50,780 bases of DNA from Clostridia bacterium (GCA_910576205.1 CAJTHL010000006.1:136432-187211); one strand, 5' to 3'; counted from the stretch's first letter, positions 37,001-45,633 are shown. Notes: a model not told the origin generated them from the sequence alone. Program-made: numbers and translations.

Positions 37001-37158
37001 TACCCTTGCCGGATCAGCCAGGCATACAGCGTGTCCTGCATAATATTGCTGTTTTCAAAGGCCTTGCGGTTTCCAAGGCTTGTATAGCAGAGCCTGTCCT
37101 GGAAAAACTGCATTACCCTGTCCTGTGTCTTGCGCTCGTTATCGCCGATGTTTGTCAT
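34030..37158 (-). CDS. hsdR: Type I restriction enzyme, R subunit
   Basis: A 1042-aa endonuclease/translocase subunit. The N-terminal PD-(D/E)xK nuclease reads RLDMVVYVNG...IELK (Asp134, Glu148, Lys150). The SF2 helicase core has Walker A TQGSGKS (294-300), DECH (409-412) and GFTGTPLL (motif III region), then RVNRLHGESK. The start is 37158, since GAGG lies about 5 nt before this ATG; a GTG at 37164 is an alternative. It is complete and transcribed with hsdS and hsdM. Confidence 0.95.
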   Translation of the reverse strand: MTNIGDNERKTQDRVMQFFQDRLCYTSLGNRKAFENSNIMQDTLYAWLIRQGYSEKAAGIAVDMLVREASNLQQGLYHANKEVYSLLKYGAKVREAAEQPPRTVYFMDFTDVSQNDFYIAEEVTVAADNTKRLDMVVYVNGIALAVIELKSSRISVSEGIRQNLTNQQAHFIDKFFTTIQFCMAGNDSEGLRYGTLLTSEKNYLEWKADGFQERREERDAIDIQVEELCRSIPEKLDGQIFSMFYKRRFLDFIHNFVIFDKGVKKVCRYNQYYAIKRARRRLGDKKQGGIIWHTQGSGKSLTMVWLSKWILENNPNSRVVIVTDREELDEQIEKIYKGVDEKIVRTKSGKDLLKQLDTVEQRLMCSLVHKFGRRGSDSSESDYEKYIKDLKASLPDNFCARGELVVFVDECHRTQSGKLHEAMKAILPKALFIGFTGTPLLKRDKKTSLETFGGYIHTYKFNEGVQDGVILDLRYEARDIPQSITSQNRIDVWFEAKTTGLAPRAKARLKSYWGNIQKVFSSRSRLEQVANDIIFDFATKDRLMDGSGNAILVAEKVYSACRYYEIFQSKGFRKCAVISSYVPRPGDMRTETVSDEEDTESQEKYNAYLKMIGIDPSADKSQVEKRVAEFEEEAKRKFVEEPANMKLLIVVDKLLTGFDAPGCTYLYIDRKMHDHGLFQAICRVNRLHGESKEFGYIVDYKELFGDLTDAMNKYTRGAFEAYEKEDIEGLIKDRTTAARTHFAHILEELEELCEGVEAPKAQLDYIHYFCGESGRDVRQDEAYARIREKLYKLVGKLVRGFAELKPRMGEAGYSPEQQGRIEARVTFYIQLRETIGRASGDFIDLKAYEPGMRYLIDNYILAGEAQKVGSMEEFTLLDFILAQEGRLGNEGDKGEQESAAETIENNIRKKIVERMLINPAYYEKMSAILERLILDRRQSVIAYARLLETYTALAKNVVTPERNEQYPKSICASGPLRAFYDNCGRDEELAIRLHRVIVKARQEGFRNNQVKENRIKRAIYDIFHDDDEVERIYRIVVEQEDY

Positions 37159-37173
37159 AAGCACCTCTTTTAT

Positions 37174-38415
37174 CTATACCAGTCGGATTTTTCCTGTCAG
37201 CAGCTCCTGCATCATGCCCTGCCTGATCTGGCGGTATTTTTCCAGCTTTTGCTCTAATTTTTGTATTTCTGCATCCATGGCGGACAAAACCGAAACGATT
37301 TCTTCCCGCTCTCTCTTCCCAGGCGTCGGAATTGAAAATTTCCGGATGTCAGCGATTGTCAAGGTGGCCTGGGCCCCGCCTTTTGTCACGTATTGGATTT
37401 GTTGTTGTCCCCCGGAGCTGTTCATATAATAAAATACCCATTCCACATCACTCTCATCTTTAAAACGGGTAATTCCAATGGCTCCCCCACAGAATGCCCT
37501 GCCTCCCGGATATAATCCAATATTCCCAACGCTTGCGCCCACAATGGAAAACAGGACGCATTTTGTCTCTAAAATAATACCGGGAAATTGTGCCGCTACG
37601 TTTTCGGGTATAAAATAGTCTGTGTCAAAGGAAACCTTTCTGCCGCTGAAATTTATTGTCTGGATCATGGGCAATGTATTTAACAATTTCTGCTTTACCA
37701 GAGCAGGCTTTATGTAAGAGGTGTAGTCAAATCCCGTCTGTTTTGTAATCAGCGTACAGTAGTCCTCCAGGGGACGTGTCTCCCACTCCCCGCTAAACCC
37801 CGGCAACCGCCTTTTCCCTGTCAGAAGTTCCTGCATGGCTCCCTGTCTGACTGCCTTTTTCTTTGCGATAAGCTTCTTAAGGGAGGAAATCAGATGATCC
37901 GCATCGGAAAGGGCATCTGCTATTTCCTTTTGTTCATCCATTGGGGGGACGACCACATAAGTATCCCGGATAATCCCGTTATACAGCCTGGAAATTGTGG
38001 TTCCCTCCCAGGAGGCCCATTTTATAACTTTATAGAAATGATTAAGAAACTGGTTGCACAGTATATCCTTATTAATATCCAGCCATACAATATTGGAATC
38101 CTGGAAATACGCGTCCTTTCCGTCAAATACAACCGTTCTTCCAAGAGTCCCCGACGCGGAGAGCAAAACATCCCCCTCCTTCGGGTAGGAATATTTCCTG
38201 CGGTATTCCTCAAATAGCTTCCGGGGAATGTAAGTGTCTGCCTTTTTGCCAAAGGTGCCGATTTTGTAGAAGGGTATCTCAAAATTCTCCCCTGTCTGTT
38301 CCGAAAAAATCCGCTTGCACATACAGATATCCGCAATTTTTCCAATTTTCATGCATTCCCAATCCTCTGGAATCACACCGGCTTCCGTGCGCTTATACCC
38401 CTCCCGGATCACCAT
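37174..38415 (-). CDS. hsdS: Type I restriction enzyme, specificity subunit S
   Basis: A 413-aa subunit that reads the two half-sites of the recognition sequence. Two target-recognition domains are separated by matching coiled-coil repeats: RQGAMQELLTGKRRL (190-204) and RQGMMQELLTGKIRL (398-412). The two spacers (about 185 residues each) are of unequal sequence, as expected for an asymmetric target. Starts 7 nt inside hsdM; complete. Confidence 0.94.
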   Translation of the reverse strand: MVIREGYKRTEAGVIPEDWECMKIGKIADICMCKRIFSEQTGENFEIPFYKIGTFGKKADTYIPRKLFEEYRRKYSYPKEGDVLLSASGTLGRTVVFDGKDAYFQDSNIVWLDINKDILCNQFLNHFYKVIKWASWEGTTISRLYNGIIRDTYVVVPPMDEQKEIADALSDADHLISSLKKLIAKKKAVRQGAMQELLTGKRRLPGFSGEWETRPLEDYCTLITKQTGFDYTSYIKPALVKQKLLNTLPMIQTINFSGRKVSFDTDYFIPENVAAQFPGIILETKCVLFSIVGASVGNIGLYPGGRAFCGGAIGITRFKDESDVEWVFYYMNSSGGQQQIQYVTKGGAQATLTIADIRKFSIPTPGKREREEIVSVLSAMDAEIQKLEQKLEKYRQIRQGMMQELLTGKIRLV

Positions 38416-40859
38416 ACAAATCCCATCCTTTCCAGATGAGCCTTTACCCTCGTCTCATAATCCTCTGTCTCTTCCTCAAGGCGGGGCAGGGTGTCCTCAT
38501 AGCGTTCTGCCAGTTCCCCCATACGGTTTGCCATGTTCTGGGAAGTTGTCACATACAAAGCCTTAATCCCCTCAAGGACAGCCAGATACCATTTCCGGTT
38601 AACAAGAAGGTCTTTTATCTCCTCATCCGTAAGCCCGGCATATTTCTCTCTGACCTTTCTATCCAGCGCCGCAGACAATTCCCTTACCATTCTGGCGTAT
38701 TTCCTGGTCTTCTCTGTCAGGTCTGTATATACACAGAGCAGCCTGTATTCCTCGCTCTGGGAACAGGCGTTGTTAAGCGCTTTTATCCTGGCCGAAACTT
38801 TTTTTGCATCCATTTTTTCCTTGTCATTCAGGCATTCCACAAAAACGCCGTCCTCTCCTGTCTGCTCTTCCACCAGCTGTTCCAGCTTACTCTGGGCCTC
38901 TTCTACAGCAGCCTGCGCCTTATCAATCTCTGCGCGCTCAGCAGAAAAATATACGCCCTCAATCAGATCTTTGGGAATCAGCTTCCCTTCCCAGCCTCTA
39001 TACTTTTCTTTTTCATTCCCCTTTTTGTCAACCGTCTTTTCAACGATATTTTCCGTGACGCGGGCCGCCTCGTATCCGTCAAATTTCAGCACATAAACGT
39101 CATCCCCCATGGTCTCCTGCCAGTAAGAGAGCAGCGCTTCGTACACATCGTACTTATCTATCAGTTTAAGGCCCTCAAAAGCCTTCATCAGCCTCCGGGA
39201 AAGATCTGCAATAAACGGCCTGACCTCCAGGTCTTCGTCAATATTGCGAAGCCCCTTATCCACCTGACTGCGCCAGGTTTCAAAAGCCGCGTCTATCCGG
39301 GCGCCATAGGCGGAAAATTCCGCATCATTATAAACGGTGTTTCGAATATCTTCCTTTGGGATATTTAATTTATAATACCCCGGCCGCAGGACAGAAAACA
39401 ATTTGTTTTTAAGACCTGGAAACTCCGTCCAGTACCTGTCCATGGAATCCACGTCCCCCGCAGGAATCCCCCCATGCAAGTGTCCGTCAATGTCCTGTAA
39501 GTCTTCCGGCGTGGAGCTGTCTATATAGCGGGTAATATTCAGATTATACTTGTTTTTCTCTTTGATTTCTTTGTTGGGGACAAACCTGGCATACCTGGGG
39601 TCGGTTGTAATCTGCCGGTTAAATGTTGTGACAATCCTGGAAATATCCCGTTCCCGTAAACGGTTTTTATTTCCGTCCTTTACAAAGTCGTGGCTGGCGT
39701 CAATCATAAAAATACCGTCTCTCGCCTCTGCCCCTTCTTTGTCTATAATAATAATGCAGGCAGGAATACCCGTTCCGTAAAACAGGTTTGCAGGCAGGCC
39801 GATAATGCCCTTGATATAACCCATGTCTATAATTGCCTTGCGTATGGAGGCCTCCGCGTTTCCACGGAACAAAACCCCATGAGGAAGAATTACCGCCGCT
39901 TTGCCTGTGCTCTTTAGGGACTTCAGAATGTGCAGCAGCCATGCAAAATCCCCGTTCTTTTCCGGCGGTCTGTCGTCATAGCCCTTAAATCTGTCATAGT
40001 CTTTTAATCCGTCCGTCCAGTTTTTCAAAGAAAACGGAGGATTTGCCACAGCAAAATCAAAACGTTTCAACACCTCATCATTGGAATTTTCCTCAAAGTA
40101 TCTGGGCGCCGAGAATGTATTGCCCGCCCGGATCTCCCCGGCGGCCTTGTTATGTAAAACCAGGTTCATTCTGGCCAGGCCCGCAGTGGTCACTTCTTTC
40201 TCCTGTCCCCAGATAGAAACCTCAAAGGGCGCTTCATCCGCCGCGCGAATCAGTAGGGAACCGGAGCCACAGGCCGGGTCATAGACGGAATATCCCTCGT
40301 CCCTCTCCCGGATTTTATCAATGCCAATCACCTTGGCCAGAACCCGGGATACCTCCGCCGGGGTATAAAACTGCCCCTTGCTCTTACCGCTCTCCGTGGC
40401 AAAATTCCGCATAAGATATTCATAGGCGTCCCCTAAAATATCATCCCCGCCTGCCTTATTATTCTTAAAATCAAATTCCGGCCGCTGGAAAATGGCAATC
40501 AGGCCTGTCAGCTTGTCCACCATCTCCTTCCCGCTGCCAAGTTTTGCCTCATCGTTGAAATGGGCGTTGTCAATCACACCCCGCAGGTTGTTGTTTCCCG
40601 CCTCCGCAAGGGCGGCAATCACCACATCCATTTTTTCTCCGATATTTTTATTGCCCTTTAATGCTACCATATCGTCAAAGCTACCGCCTTCGGGAACCGT
40701 AATATCCGCATATTTGACCCCCTTAAATTTGTCCGTAACATACTTTACAAATAACAGGGTAAGTATATAGTCTTTGTATTGGGAGGCGTCCATGCCGCCC
40801 CTTAATTTGTCACAGCTTGCCCAGAGGGAGCTGTATAATTCGTTTTTCTTTATCGCCAT
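38409..40859 (-). CDS. hsdM: Type I restriction enzyme, methyltransferase subunit M
   Basis: An 816-aa N6-adenine methyltransferase. The N-terminal HsdM domain starts MAIKKNELYSSLWASCDKLR. The catalytic part has motif I DPACGSGS (194-201) and motif IV NPPF (273-276). The C-terminal 300 residues are rich in coiled-coil heptads (about 640-790), longer than in classical HsdM. Upstream ribosome site is weak (GGAAGTGA). It overlaps hsdS by 7 nt. Confidence 0.94.
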   Translation of the reverse strand: MAIKKNELYSSLWASCDKLRGGMDASQYKDYILTLLFVKYVTDKFKGVKYADITVPEGGSFDDMVALKGNKNIGEKMDVVIAALAEAGNNNLRGVIDNAHFNDEAKLGSGKEMVDKLTGLIAIFQRPEFDFKNNKAGGDDILGDAYEYLMRNFATESGKSKGQFYTPAEVSRVLAKVIGIDKIRERDEGYSVYDPACGSGSLLIRAADEAPFEVSIWGQEKEVTTAGLARMNLVLHNKAAGEIRAGNTFSAPRYFEENSNDEVLKRFDFAVANPPFSLKNWTDGLKDYDRFKGYDDRPPEKNGDFAWLLHILKSLKSTGKAAVILPHGVLFRGNAEASIRKAIIDMGYIKGIIGLPANLFYGTGIPACIIIIDKEGAEARDGIFMIDASHDFVKDGNKNRLRERDISRIVTTFNRQITTDPRYARFVPNKEIKEKNKYNLNITRYIDSSTPEDLQDIDGHLHGGIPAGDVDSMDRYWTEFPGLKNKLFSVLRPGYYKLNIPKEDIRNTVYNDAEFSAYGARIDAAFETWRSQVDKGLRNIDEDLEVRPFIADLSRRLMKAFEGLKLIDKYDVYEALLSYWQETMGDDVYVLKFDGYEAARVTENIVEKTVDKKGNEKEKYRGWEGKLIPKDLIEGVYFSAERAEIDKAQAAVEEAQSKLEQLVEEQTGEDGVFVECLNDKEKMDAKKVSARIKALNNACSQSEEYRLLCVYTDLTEKTRKYARMVRELSAALDRKVREKYAGLTDEEIKDLLVNRKWYLAVLEGIKALYVTTSQNMANRMGELAERYEDTLPRLEEETEDYETRVKAHLERMGFVW

Positions 40860-40868
40860 GTCAGATTG

Positions 40869-40949
40869 TCACTTCCGTTTCTTTTGCTGCAAATACAGGC
40901 CTCCTGTAAATGTATGTTTCTGTTTAGTAATCAGTTGTTTGTCATCCAT
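40869..40949 (-). CDS. Candidate 26-aa leader ORF upstream of hsdM
   Basis: MDDKQLITKQKHTFTG..., 26 codons, with an AAGGA site 6 nt before the ATG and a stop 9 nt before the hsdM ATG. Basic C-terminus. Near-coupled to hsdM, so it could support hsdM translation. No family recognised; a chance ORF is possible. Confidence 0.3.
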   Translation of the reverse strand: MDDKQLITKQKHTFTGGLYLQQKKRK

Positions 40950-41149
40950 ACTGGTTCCTTCCAAAAGGCTGGAAGGTTCTGGCTTCTTACACTGTTTTTC
41001 TTAACATGCTTTTAAAGAGTGCTGGTAAACCTTTTAAATTTCTCACATTGTCAAACATGTTTTTTTGGCTATGAAACGCTCTTGAAATTCTGCTTCGCTT
41101 CTCTATGCGGCGACCATTGGCCCATTTACGAAACTGCACCGCTCACTCA

Positions 41150-42085
41150 TTATAAATATAAAGCAAAATGTGATTTAACTATTGCATTCAACTGCTCGGC
41201 TATCTTCTCAAAAGGAAGGTTCAAATCCAACGTCCTAACTGTTATCTGGTTTCCGTGCATCTGATACACGTTGTCTGGCTGAATCTCTTCTTCCGTTTTT
41301 GCATAAAGAAGCATTCCCGAAACCTTGTGTTCTTCGTCTCCAAAATCATAATCTCGATTTTTTACATAGGTAAAAATCTGATACATGTTATTGGAATGAA
41401 TCGTGTGCTTATCATACTGCGTTTGAGTTGTATGACTATAGTACTTTGCATCAATAATCAGTACGGTATTTCCTTTTTGCAGATGAATATCACTCTGCAT
41501 AACTGGGAGCATCGTTCCGATACCATCATCCACAGACCAAGGTATCTGCGACACGCTAACTGACAGTTCTGGAAAATGCTTGCTATAGTATTCGAGAATG
41601 AATTTCTCGTACAGTCTGCACATGCGCTGTTCATCAACAAATATTGCCAATTTATAATCGCCTGCATCCGTCGTAATCAGCATACCTTCAATTATCAGTT
41701 GGCATATGCTTATCAGCATACGATAAGTCTGATTATTGCGTTGAAAACGAATCACTGACCATTTAATGGATGCTGGCTCCAGCATATCTACATTGGAGAA
41801 AAATAGCATCTTCTTTTTCAAATCGTCTTTGTACTCCGTTTTCACTCTTGCATTTCTGAGTAGCAGCATAACCGGTAATTCCTCTTGTCGGTTAATGTAC
41901 TCCCTGTATAAGCCCTGCTTCAACTGGACACCGATTCCCTTTGCAAGAATAGCTGCAAGCAGGTCGTACATCTCCTCAAAAGGTTCCACCGCTACGTCTT
42001 CATAATTTCCCCGATTCAAAGTCTGAAACGCATAGGCAAGCATATGGTAAATATTATTAATCAGTATGCTCTTATCTTTTATCAT
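41150..42085 (-). CDS. mcrC: McrC-type restriction nuclease subunit
   Basis: A 311-aa partner nuclease of McrB. The PD-(D/E)xK site is seen as SDIH (Asp199) and IIDAK (Asp212, Lys214). The N-terminal NIYHMLAYAFQ is characteristic of McrC. Its start lies within 4 nt of the end of the mcrB C-terminal fragment, so the two formed one operon. Confidence 0.9.
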   Translation of the reverse strand: MIKDKSILINNIYHMLAYAFQTLNRGNYEDVAVEPFEEMYDLLAAILAKGIGVQLKQGLYREYINRQEELPVMLLLRNARVKTEYKDDLKKKMLFFSNVDMLEPASIKWSVIRFQRNNQTYRMLISICQLIIEGMLITTDAGDYKLAIFVDEQRMCRLYEKFILEYYSKHFPELSVSVSQIPWSVDDGIGTMLPVMQSDIHLQKGNTVLIIDAKYYSHTTQTQYDKHTIHSNNMYQIFTYVKNRDYDFGDEEHKVSGMLLYAKTEEEIQPDNVYQMHGNQITVRTLDLNLPFEKIAEQLNAIVKSHFALYL

Positions 42086-42309
42086 TGAAATACACCATGC
42101 AAAATATTCTCCCAGCGTTGCAGCTTTGCACTATCATCAAACCAGTATTCACTTAACATAGGCAAAATATCATAATCAACGACATTCTTCATCCACTCAT
42201 CTGTACACTCGTCTGCATTGCAAAAGCAGCTGTGTCCAATGCAGAATCCTTTACCAAGAGACTTGTCCTGCATAATTTCTCTGTTAAGGTCTTTTATGCG
42301 TTCAATCAA
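42082..42309 (-). pseudogene. mcrB: Separated C-terminal part of McrB
   Basis: About 75 codons (ERIKDLNREIMQDKSLGKGF, then CIGHSCFC and the acidic end) correspond to the end of McrB-type AAA+ GTPases. They are in a different frame from 42306-44915. Restoring one nucleotide near 42353-42357 would join the two into a single protein reading FDSEGF-INYQKGFANETFNTLIERIKD. Not expected to be made alone in useful form. Confidence 0.7.
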
Positions 42310-44915
42310 AGTATTGAAAGTTTCGTTTGCAAATCCTTTCTGATAATTAATGATCCTTCCGAATCGAATCCTGGTTCCATATTAAAAAAGCTGAATCGCC
42401 TTCTAAGAGCATAATCAATCATTGCCAAACTTCTATCGGCTGTATTCATCATGCCGATAATATGTAGTCTTTTCGGAACAGAAAAGCTCAATCCGTTATA
42501 GGCAAGCGTAGCTCTCTTATCACGGTAATCCGCCTCAATCAGCATCAAAAGTTCACCGAAGATTTTGCTCATATTACCCCGGTTAATTTCATCAATGATA
42601 AAGAAGTAGTCTTGGTCTGGATGATTCGCCGCCTTTTGGCAGAATCGATAGAAAATACCATACTTCAATTCGAATCCATCACCAACAGGCTTATAACCCA
42701 TTACAAAATCTTCATAAGAATAATTCTGATGAAATTGAACAAATTCTATACGTTCTTCATCCACCTCACCCATAATAGAGTACGCCAAACGCTTAGCAGC
42801 AAAAGTCTTACCTACGCCCGGAGCTCCCTGCATAATGATGTTCTTTTTCCTTTTGAGGACAGAAACCACCCTATCATACTTAGCTTCTGTGATATAAACA
42901 TCTTTAAGGAAATCTTCTTTTGTATATTTATCTTTGTCCTTTTTAGGCGGAGCAGGATTCTCATCACGAATCATATCAAGAATAAATTCATACTCGCCCT
43001 TTGTAAGTTTAAATAAACTGCCCTGTGGATTGATAAAGTACTCCATCTTCTCCAGTTCCGGGCACTCCTTCAATGTTGCATAATCGATAGGCAAAGACAA
43101 TCCTTCTCTCTTTTCAAAATAAATCTTCTCGCCATCCTGCCCGGCACTAATGCGTATCAAAGCAACAACCTGCTTAACTGGTGTTGATTCATAGCCTATT
43201 ACCATGTCACCAGCCTTAGCATCCAGGAAGTTCTGGAAAACTCTACGCTTGTTTCCATTATCGTTGTAAAGCGTATAATCCTGAACCTCACCAACTGGCA
43301 TGCTGGCCATACTCCACATCCTTGGATTGGCATTTAAGAACCAGTAATGAATACCAGAAGCATCATTCTTCAATAGTTCTTCCTTAGTTATATCAAAGTA
43401 TGGCTTCAGAATATAATTCTCAAACTGCTGCATCTCGCCATCTGGGACAGCGATACACGTCGAATTAGCATTTGGTGTCCACCACTTCTTATCGCCAGTA
43501 TATGGACTGGTATCGCGTGATTCAGCAATTACGGTGTAGCTTCTCTCGCACCATCCATCTTGCTTTTCCGGATTTTCTTCAACCTCATCAGAATCAATTC
43601 TACCCAACAAGCGTATGCTGTTACCTCTGCAAAGATAAAAGAAATCTCCCTTCTTCATGGTTGCCATGAAAGCTTCGCCTTGAGACACCTTTGATTTGCC
43701 CTTTGCAGCTGTATCTTTATGGACAACAACCACTCTTCGTTTTTCAAAAGCAGTTGCTTCTGCCTCAGTAATGCAATCATTACCATGACTTATCTTCCAG
43801 AAATTTGGTGCTAAATTTGCATATAGATTTACTTTTGATAAATCTAGTCTTTCCAATGCTTCCGCAAGTTCATCTCTCAATTTCCAAATGTATGAACCTT
43901 CTTCGTCTTTCTTAGCCCTTTTACCCACATAGAGTACCGGCCACCACTTGCTGTTTTCATTGTCACGTGGCAATACCGGGCATCCAGTCTTTTGTACAAT
44001 CCTCTTGGCTAAAGATGACGAACCAGCATTATAGAAATTTTTGCTTTCACCATACTTGATGGCCAACTGGGTGCAGGTAGCTTTTCCACCATAATCAACC
44101 ATACGCTTCATAATTTCCAAACTGCTATCAGTGAACACTTCACCATCATTCAATAAAGCTTCCCAATCATCAGCAGAAAAAGCTGGCGTATAATCTGCCG
44201 GCCACCATTCACCGCTTGTCAGAACAGAATCATCCTTATTATAGTATCTGCTAATAAAGAAACCCACATCAATGGTAAGTGTCCTTAATTCAGGGTCTGA
44301 ATAGCAAGTACCTGTAATCTGTAACGCAAGCATATTTTTAAGTTCTTCATCCTGCTGAAGTTCTGCACAGATTTCATTATAGAAAGCTATAAAGCTGCGG
44401 ATATTATTAGCATACGCACCCTTTTTAAATGTATAGTCGCTTTCCAGTTCATTCGATACCGCTTTTACTTCACTTAATTTGTAAATGTAGTACTTATCCG
44501 GATAACGTAACCAAAGGTATGTTGAAATCGCATTTTCATGCTGGTAGTGCTGTCCTGCTCCGTTACCATATCTTTCCAAAAGACCATTTGACTTTTGCTT
44601 GAAGTTTTCGATACGTTCGCACACGTCCTTACTCTCATCGTACAATTCGATAAACATGGCACGCACCTCTTCTCCAGCTGTCTCTGCAAACTTCGTAATC
44701 ATTCTTGCCGGAAAATTATTAACTGATGCAAGAAGATTTGCCGTCTGGGAAAGAGCCTTCGTGAGCATTCCGGTAAAGTCGTCGGCATTCACATCCCAGT
44801 TTACCTGGAAACATTTTACTGCTTCCCATTTGTACTTTTCATCTGGCCACTGAGTTTGAGCAAAGCGTTTCTTGTATTCATCCAATGCGGCCTTCAATCT
44901 GAATTTATCAAACAT
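42306..44915 (-). CDS. mcrB: McrB-type modification-dependent restriction GTPase, frameshifted near its end
   Basis: An 869-aa product. The N-terminal 330 residues are a head region with unassigned folds; a segment near 330-420 resembles winged-helix heads of other McrA/McrB proteins. An EVE-like domain (about 523-640, HYWFLNANPRMWSM) is expected to read modified bases. The AAA+ GTPase has Walker A GAPGVGKT (697-704), Walker B FFIIDEINRG, and NTADRSLAMIDYALRRRF. After MEPGFDSEG the frame shifts and stops at LSIL; the true end lies in another frame (42082-42309). Lower GC than flanking chromosomal genes. Confidence 0.85.
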   Translation of the reverse strand: MFDKFRLKAALDEYKKRFAQTQWPDEKYKWEAVKCFQVNWDVNADDFTGMLTKALSQTANLLASVNNFPARMITKFAETAGEEVRAMFIELYDESKDVCERIENFKQKSNGLLERYGNGAGQHYQHENAISTYLWLRYPDKYYIYKLSEVKAVSNELESDYTFKKGAYANNIRSFIAFYNEICAELQQDEELKNMLALQITGTCYSDPELRTLTIDVGFFISRYYNKDDSVLTSGEWWPADYTPAFSADDWEALLNDGEVFTDSSLEIMKRMVDYGGKATCTQLAIKYGESKNFYNAGSSSLAKRIVQKTGCPVLPRDNENSKWWPVLYVGKRAKKDEEGSYIWKLRDELAEALERLDLSKVNLYANLAPNFWKISHGNDCITEAEATAFEKRRVVVVHKDTAAKGKSKVSQGEAFMATMKKGDFFYLCRGNSIRLLGRIDSDEVEENPEKQDGWCERSYTVIAESRDTSPYTGDKKWWTPNANSTCIAVPDGEMQQFENYILKPYFDITKEELLKNDASGIHYWFLNANPRMWSMASMPVGEVQDYTLYNDNGNKRRVFQNFLDAKAGDMVIGYESTPVKQVVALIRISAGQDGEKIYFEKREGLSLPIDYATLKECPELEKMEYFINPQGSLFKLTKGEYEFILDMIRDENPAPPKKDKDKYTKEDFLKDVYITEAKYDRVVSVLKRKKNIIMQGAPGVGKTFAAKRLAYSIMGEVDEERIEFVQFHQNYSYEDFVMGYKPVGDGFELKYGIFYRFCQKAANHPDQDYFFIIDEINRGNMSKIFGELLMLIEADYRDKRATLAYNGLSFSVPKRLHIIGMMNTADRSLAMIDYALRRRFSFFNMEPGFDSEGSLIIRKDLQTKLSIL

Positions 44916-45034
44916 TTTTTTACCACCTTAATCATGCATTACGCAGACTTTTATATATTTCGTCAGAGAAAGCACTTAGAACCTGACGCTTCATTTCCTC
45001 ATCTGATATCTTGTAAGACTTCATCAGAATATTT

Positions 45035-45130
45035 CTAATCTCTGGTGGACATTTCGGCTGTCTGAATCTCCACCTTGATATGTTGGTCTGCATGGAGTTT
45101 GGACAATAAATATATCCTCTCAACATGTGT
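45035..45130 (-). other. RumA/TrmA-like C-terminal tail: relict of an attachment site
   Basis: The minus-strand frame reads LTHVERIYLLSKLHADQHIK then VEIQTAEMSTRD and a stop, which resembles the HVETVVLLSKLxxDxHIxVEL tails at the C-terminus of RlmD/RumA-type 23S rRNA methyltransferases, a common integration site of mobile elements. The recombinase stop codon (45120-45122) lies inside it. Suggests one end of an element that used this gene end as target. Confidence 0.5.
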
Positions 45131-45386
45131 CAGAACTACTATGTAAACACAATTTTTCAGCCTCGTCACTCGTATAGGAACACAATTCTGCGCCATTATG
45201 TACAGCCGCAGCATTTTTACGCTTTGGCTTAAAATCCTTTCCATTAAAATTGGAGTGGATACCAGTTTTATACACAAAGGTTATCTTCAAAGGCTCCTCC
45301 ACTCCCTCATCATTATAACCTCCAATAACTATTTTTTCAACTACGCTTTCAAAAACCACCCTGTCGAAGCTCTCCAGTATCTTCGC
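45120..45386 (-). pseudogene. Serine recombinase, C-terminal fragment
   Basis: The frame reads KILESFDRVVFESVVEKIVI, GGYNDEGVEEPLKITFVYKT, then KPKRKNAAA and a Cys-rich end, the pattern of the C-terminal tail of large serine recombinases. An in-frame stop (45387-45389) precedes it, and the catalytic N-terminal and recombinase domains are absent. Left over from an integrative element. Confidence 0.6.
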
Positions 45387-45503
45387 TTATATAATTTGCC
45401 TCCAATATATGTATTGATGAATGTCAAGCCACAAGGTTCGTAGCAACATTGTAATCTCTCATAAGCCGCTTCTTTATGGCTTCGTGTTCATCTACCGTAA
45501 TTA

Positions 45504-45560
45504 AGCAAGTGCATCAAGGTGGTTTGTCGGCTCGTCCATGATAAGGAAATTTTCAGTTTT
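45504..45560 (-). pseudogene. ABC-F ATPase scrap (Walker B region)
   Basis: Minus-strand KTENFLIMDEPTNHLDALA, ended by TAA, carries the DEPTNHLD Walker B signature of ABC-F proteins such as ribosomal-protection ARE factors. Only about 19 codons remain and both sides are stopped or shifted. A relic only. Confidence 0.5.
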
Positions 45561-45633
45561 TATCTCTCATAACAGGAAATTTTATATCTTATATAAGAGG
45601 TATTGCATAATTAAATTAGATGTTACGCTTGTA

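Noticed and set aside
38436..39368. Long plus-strand ORFs across hsdM
   Set aside because: Antisense shadows of hsdM with no start sites or motifs.
44932..45126. 64-aa minus-strand ORF just before mcrB
   Set aside because: Its start lies inside the recombinase/RumA-like overlap. The C-terminal part (KCPPEIRNILMKSYKISDEE) looks somewhat protein-like, but I cannot tie it to a family or show a ribosome site.
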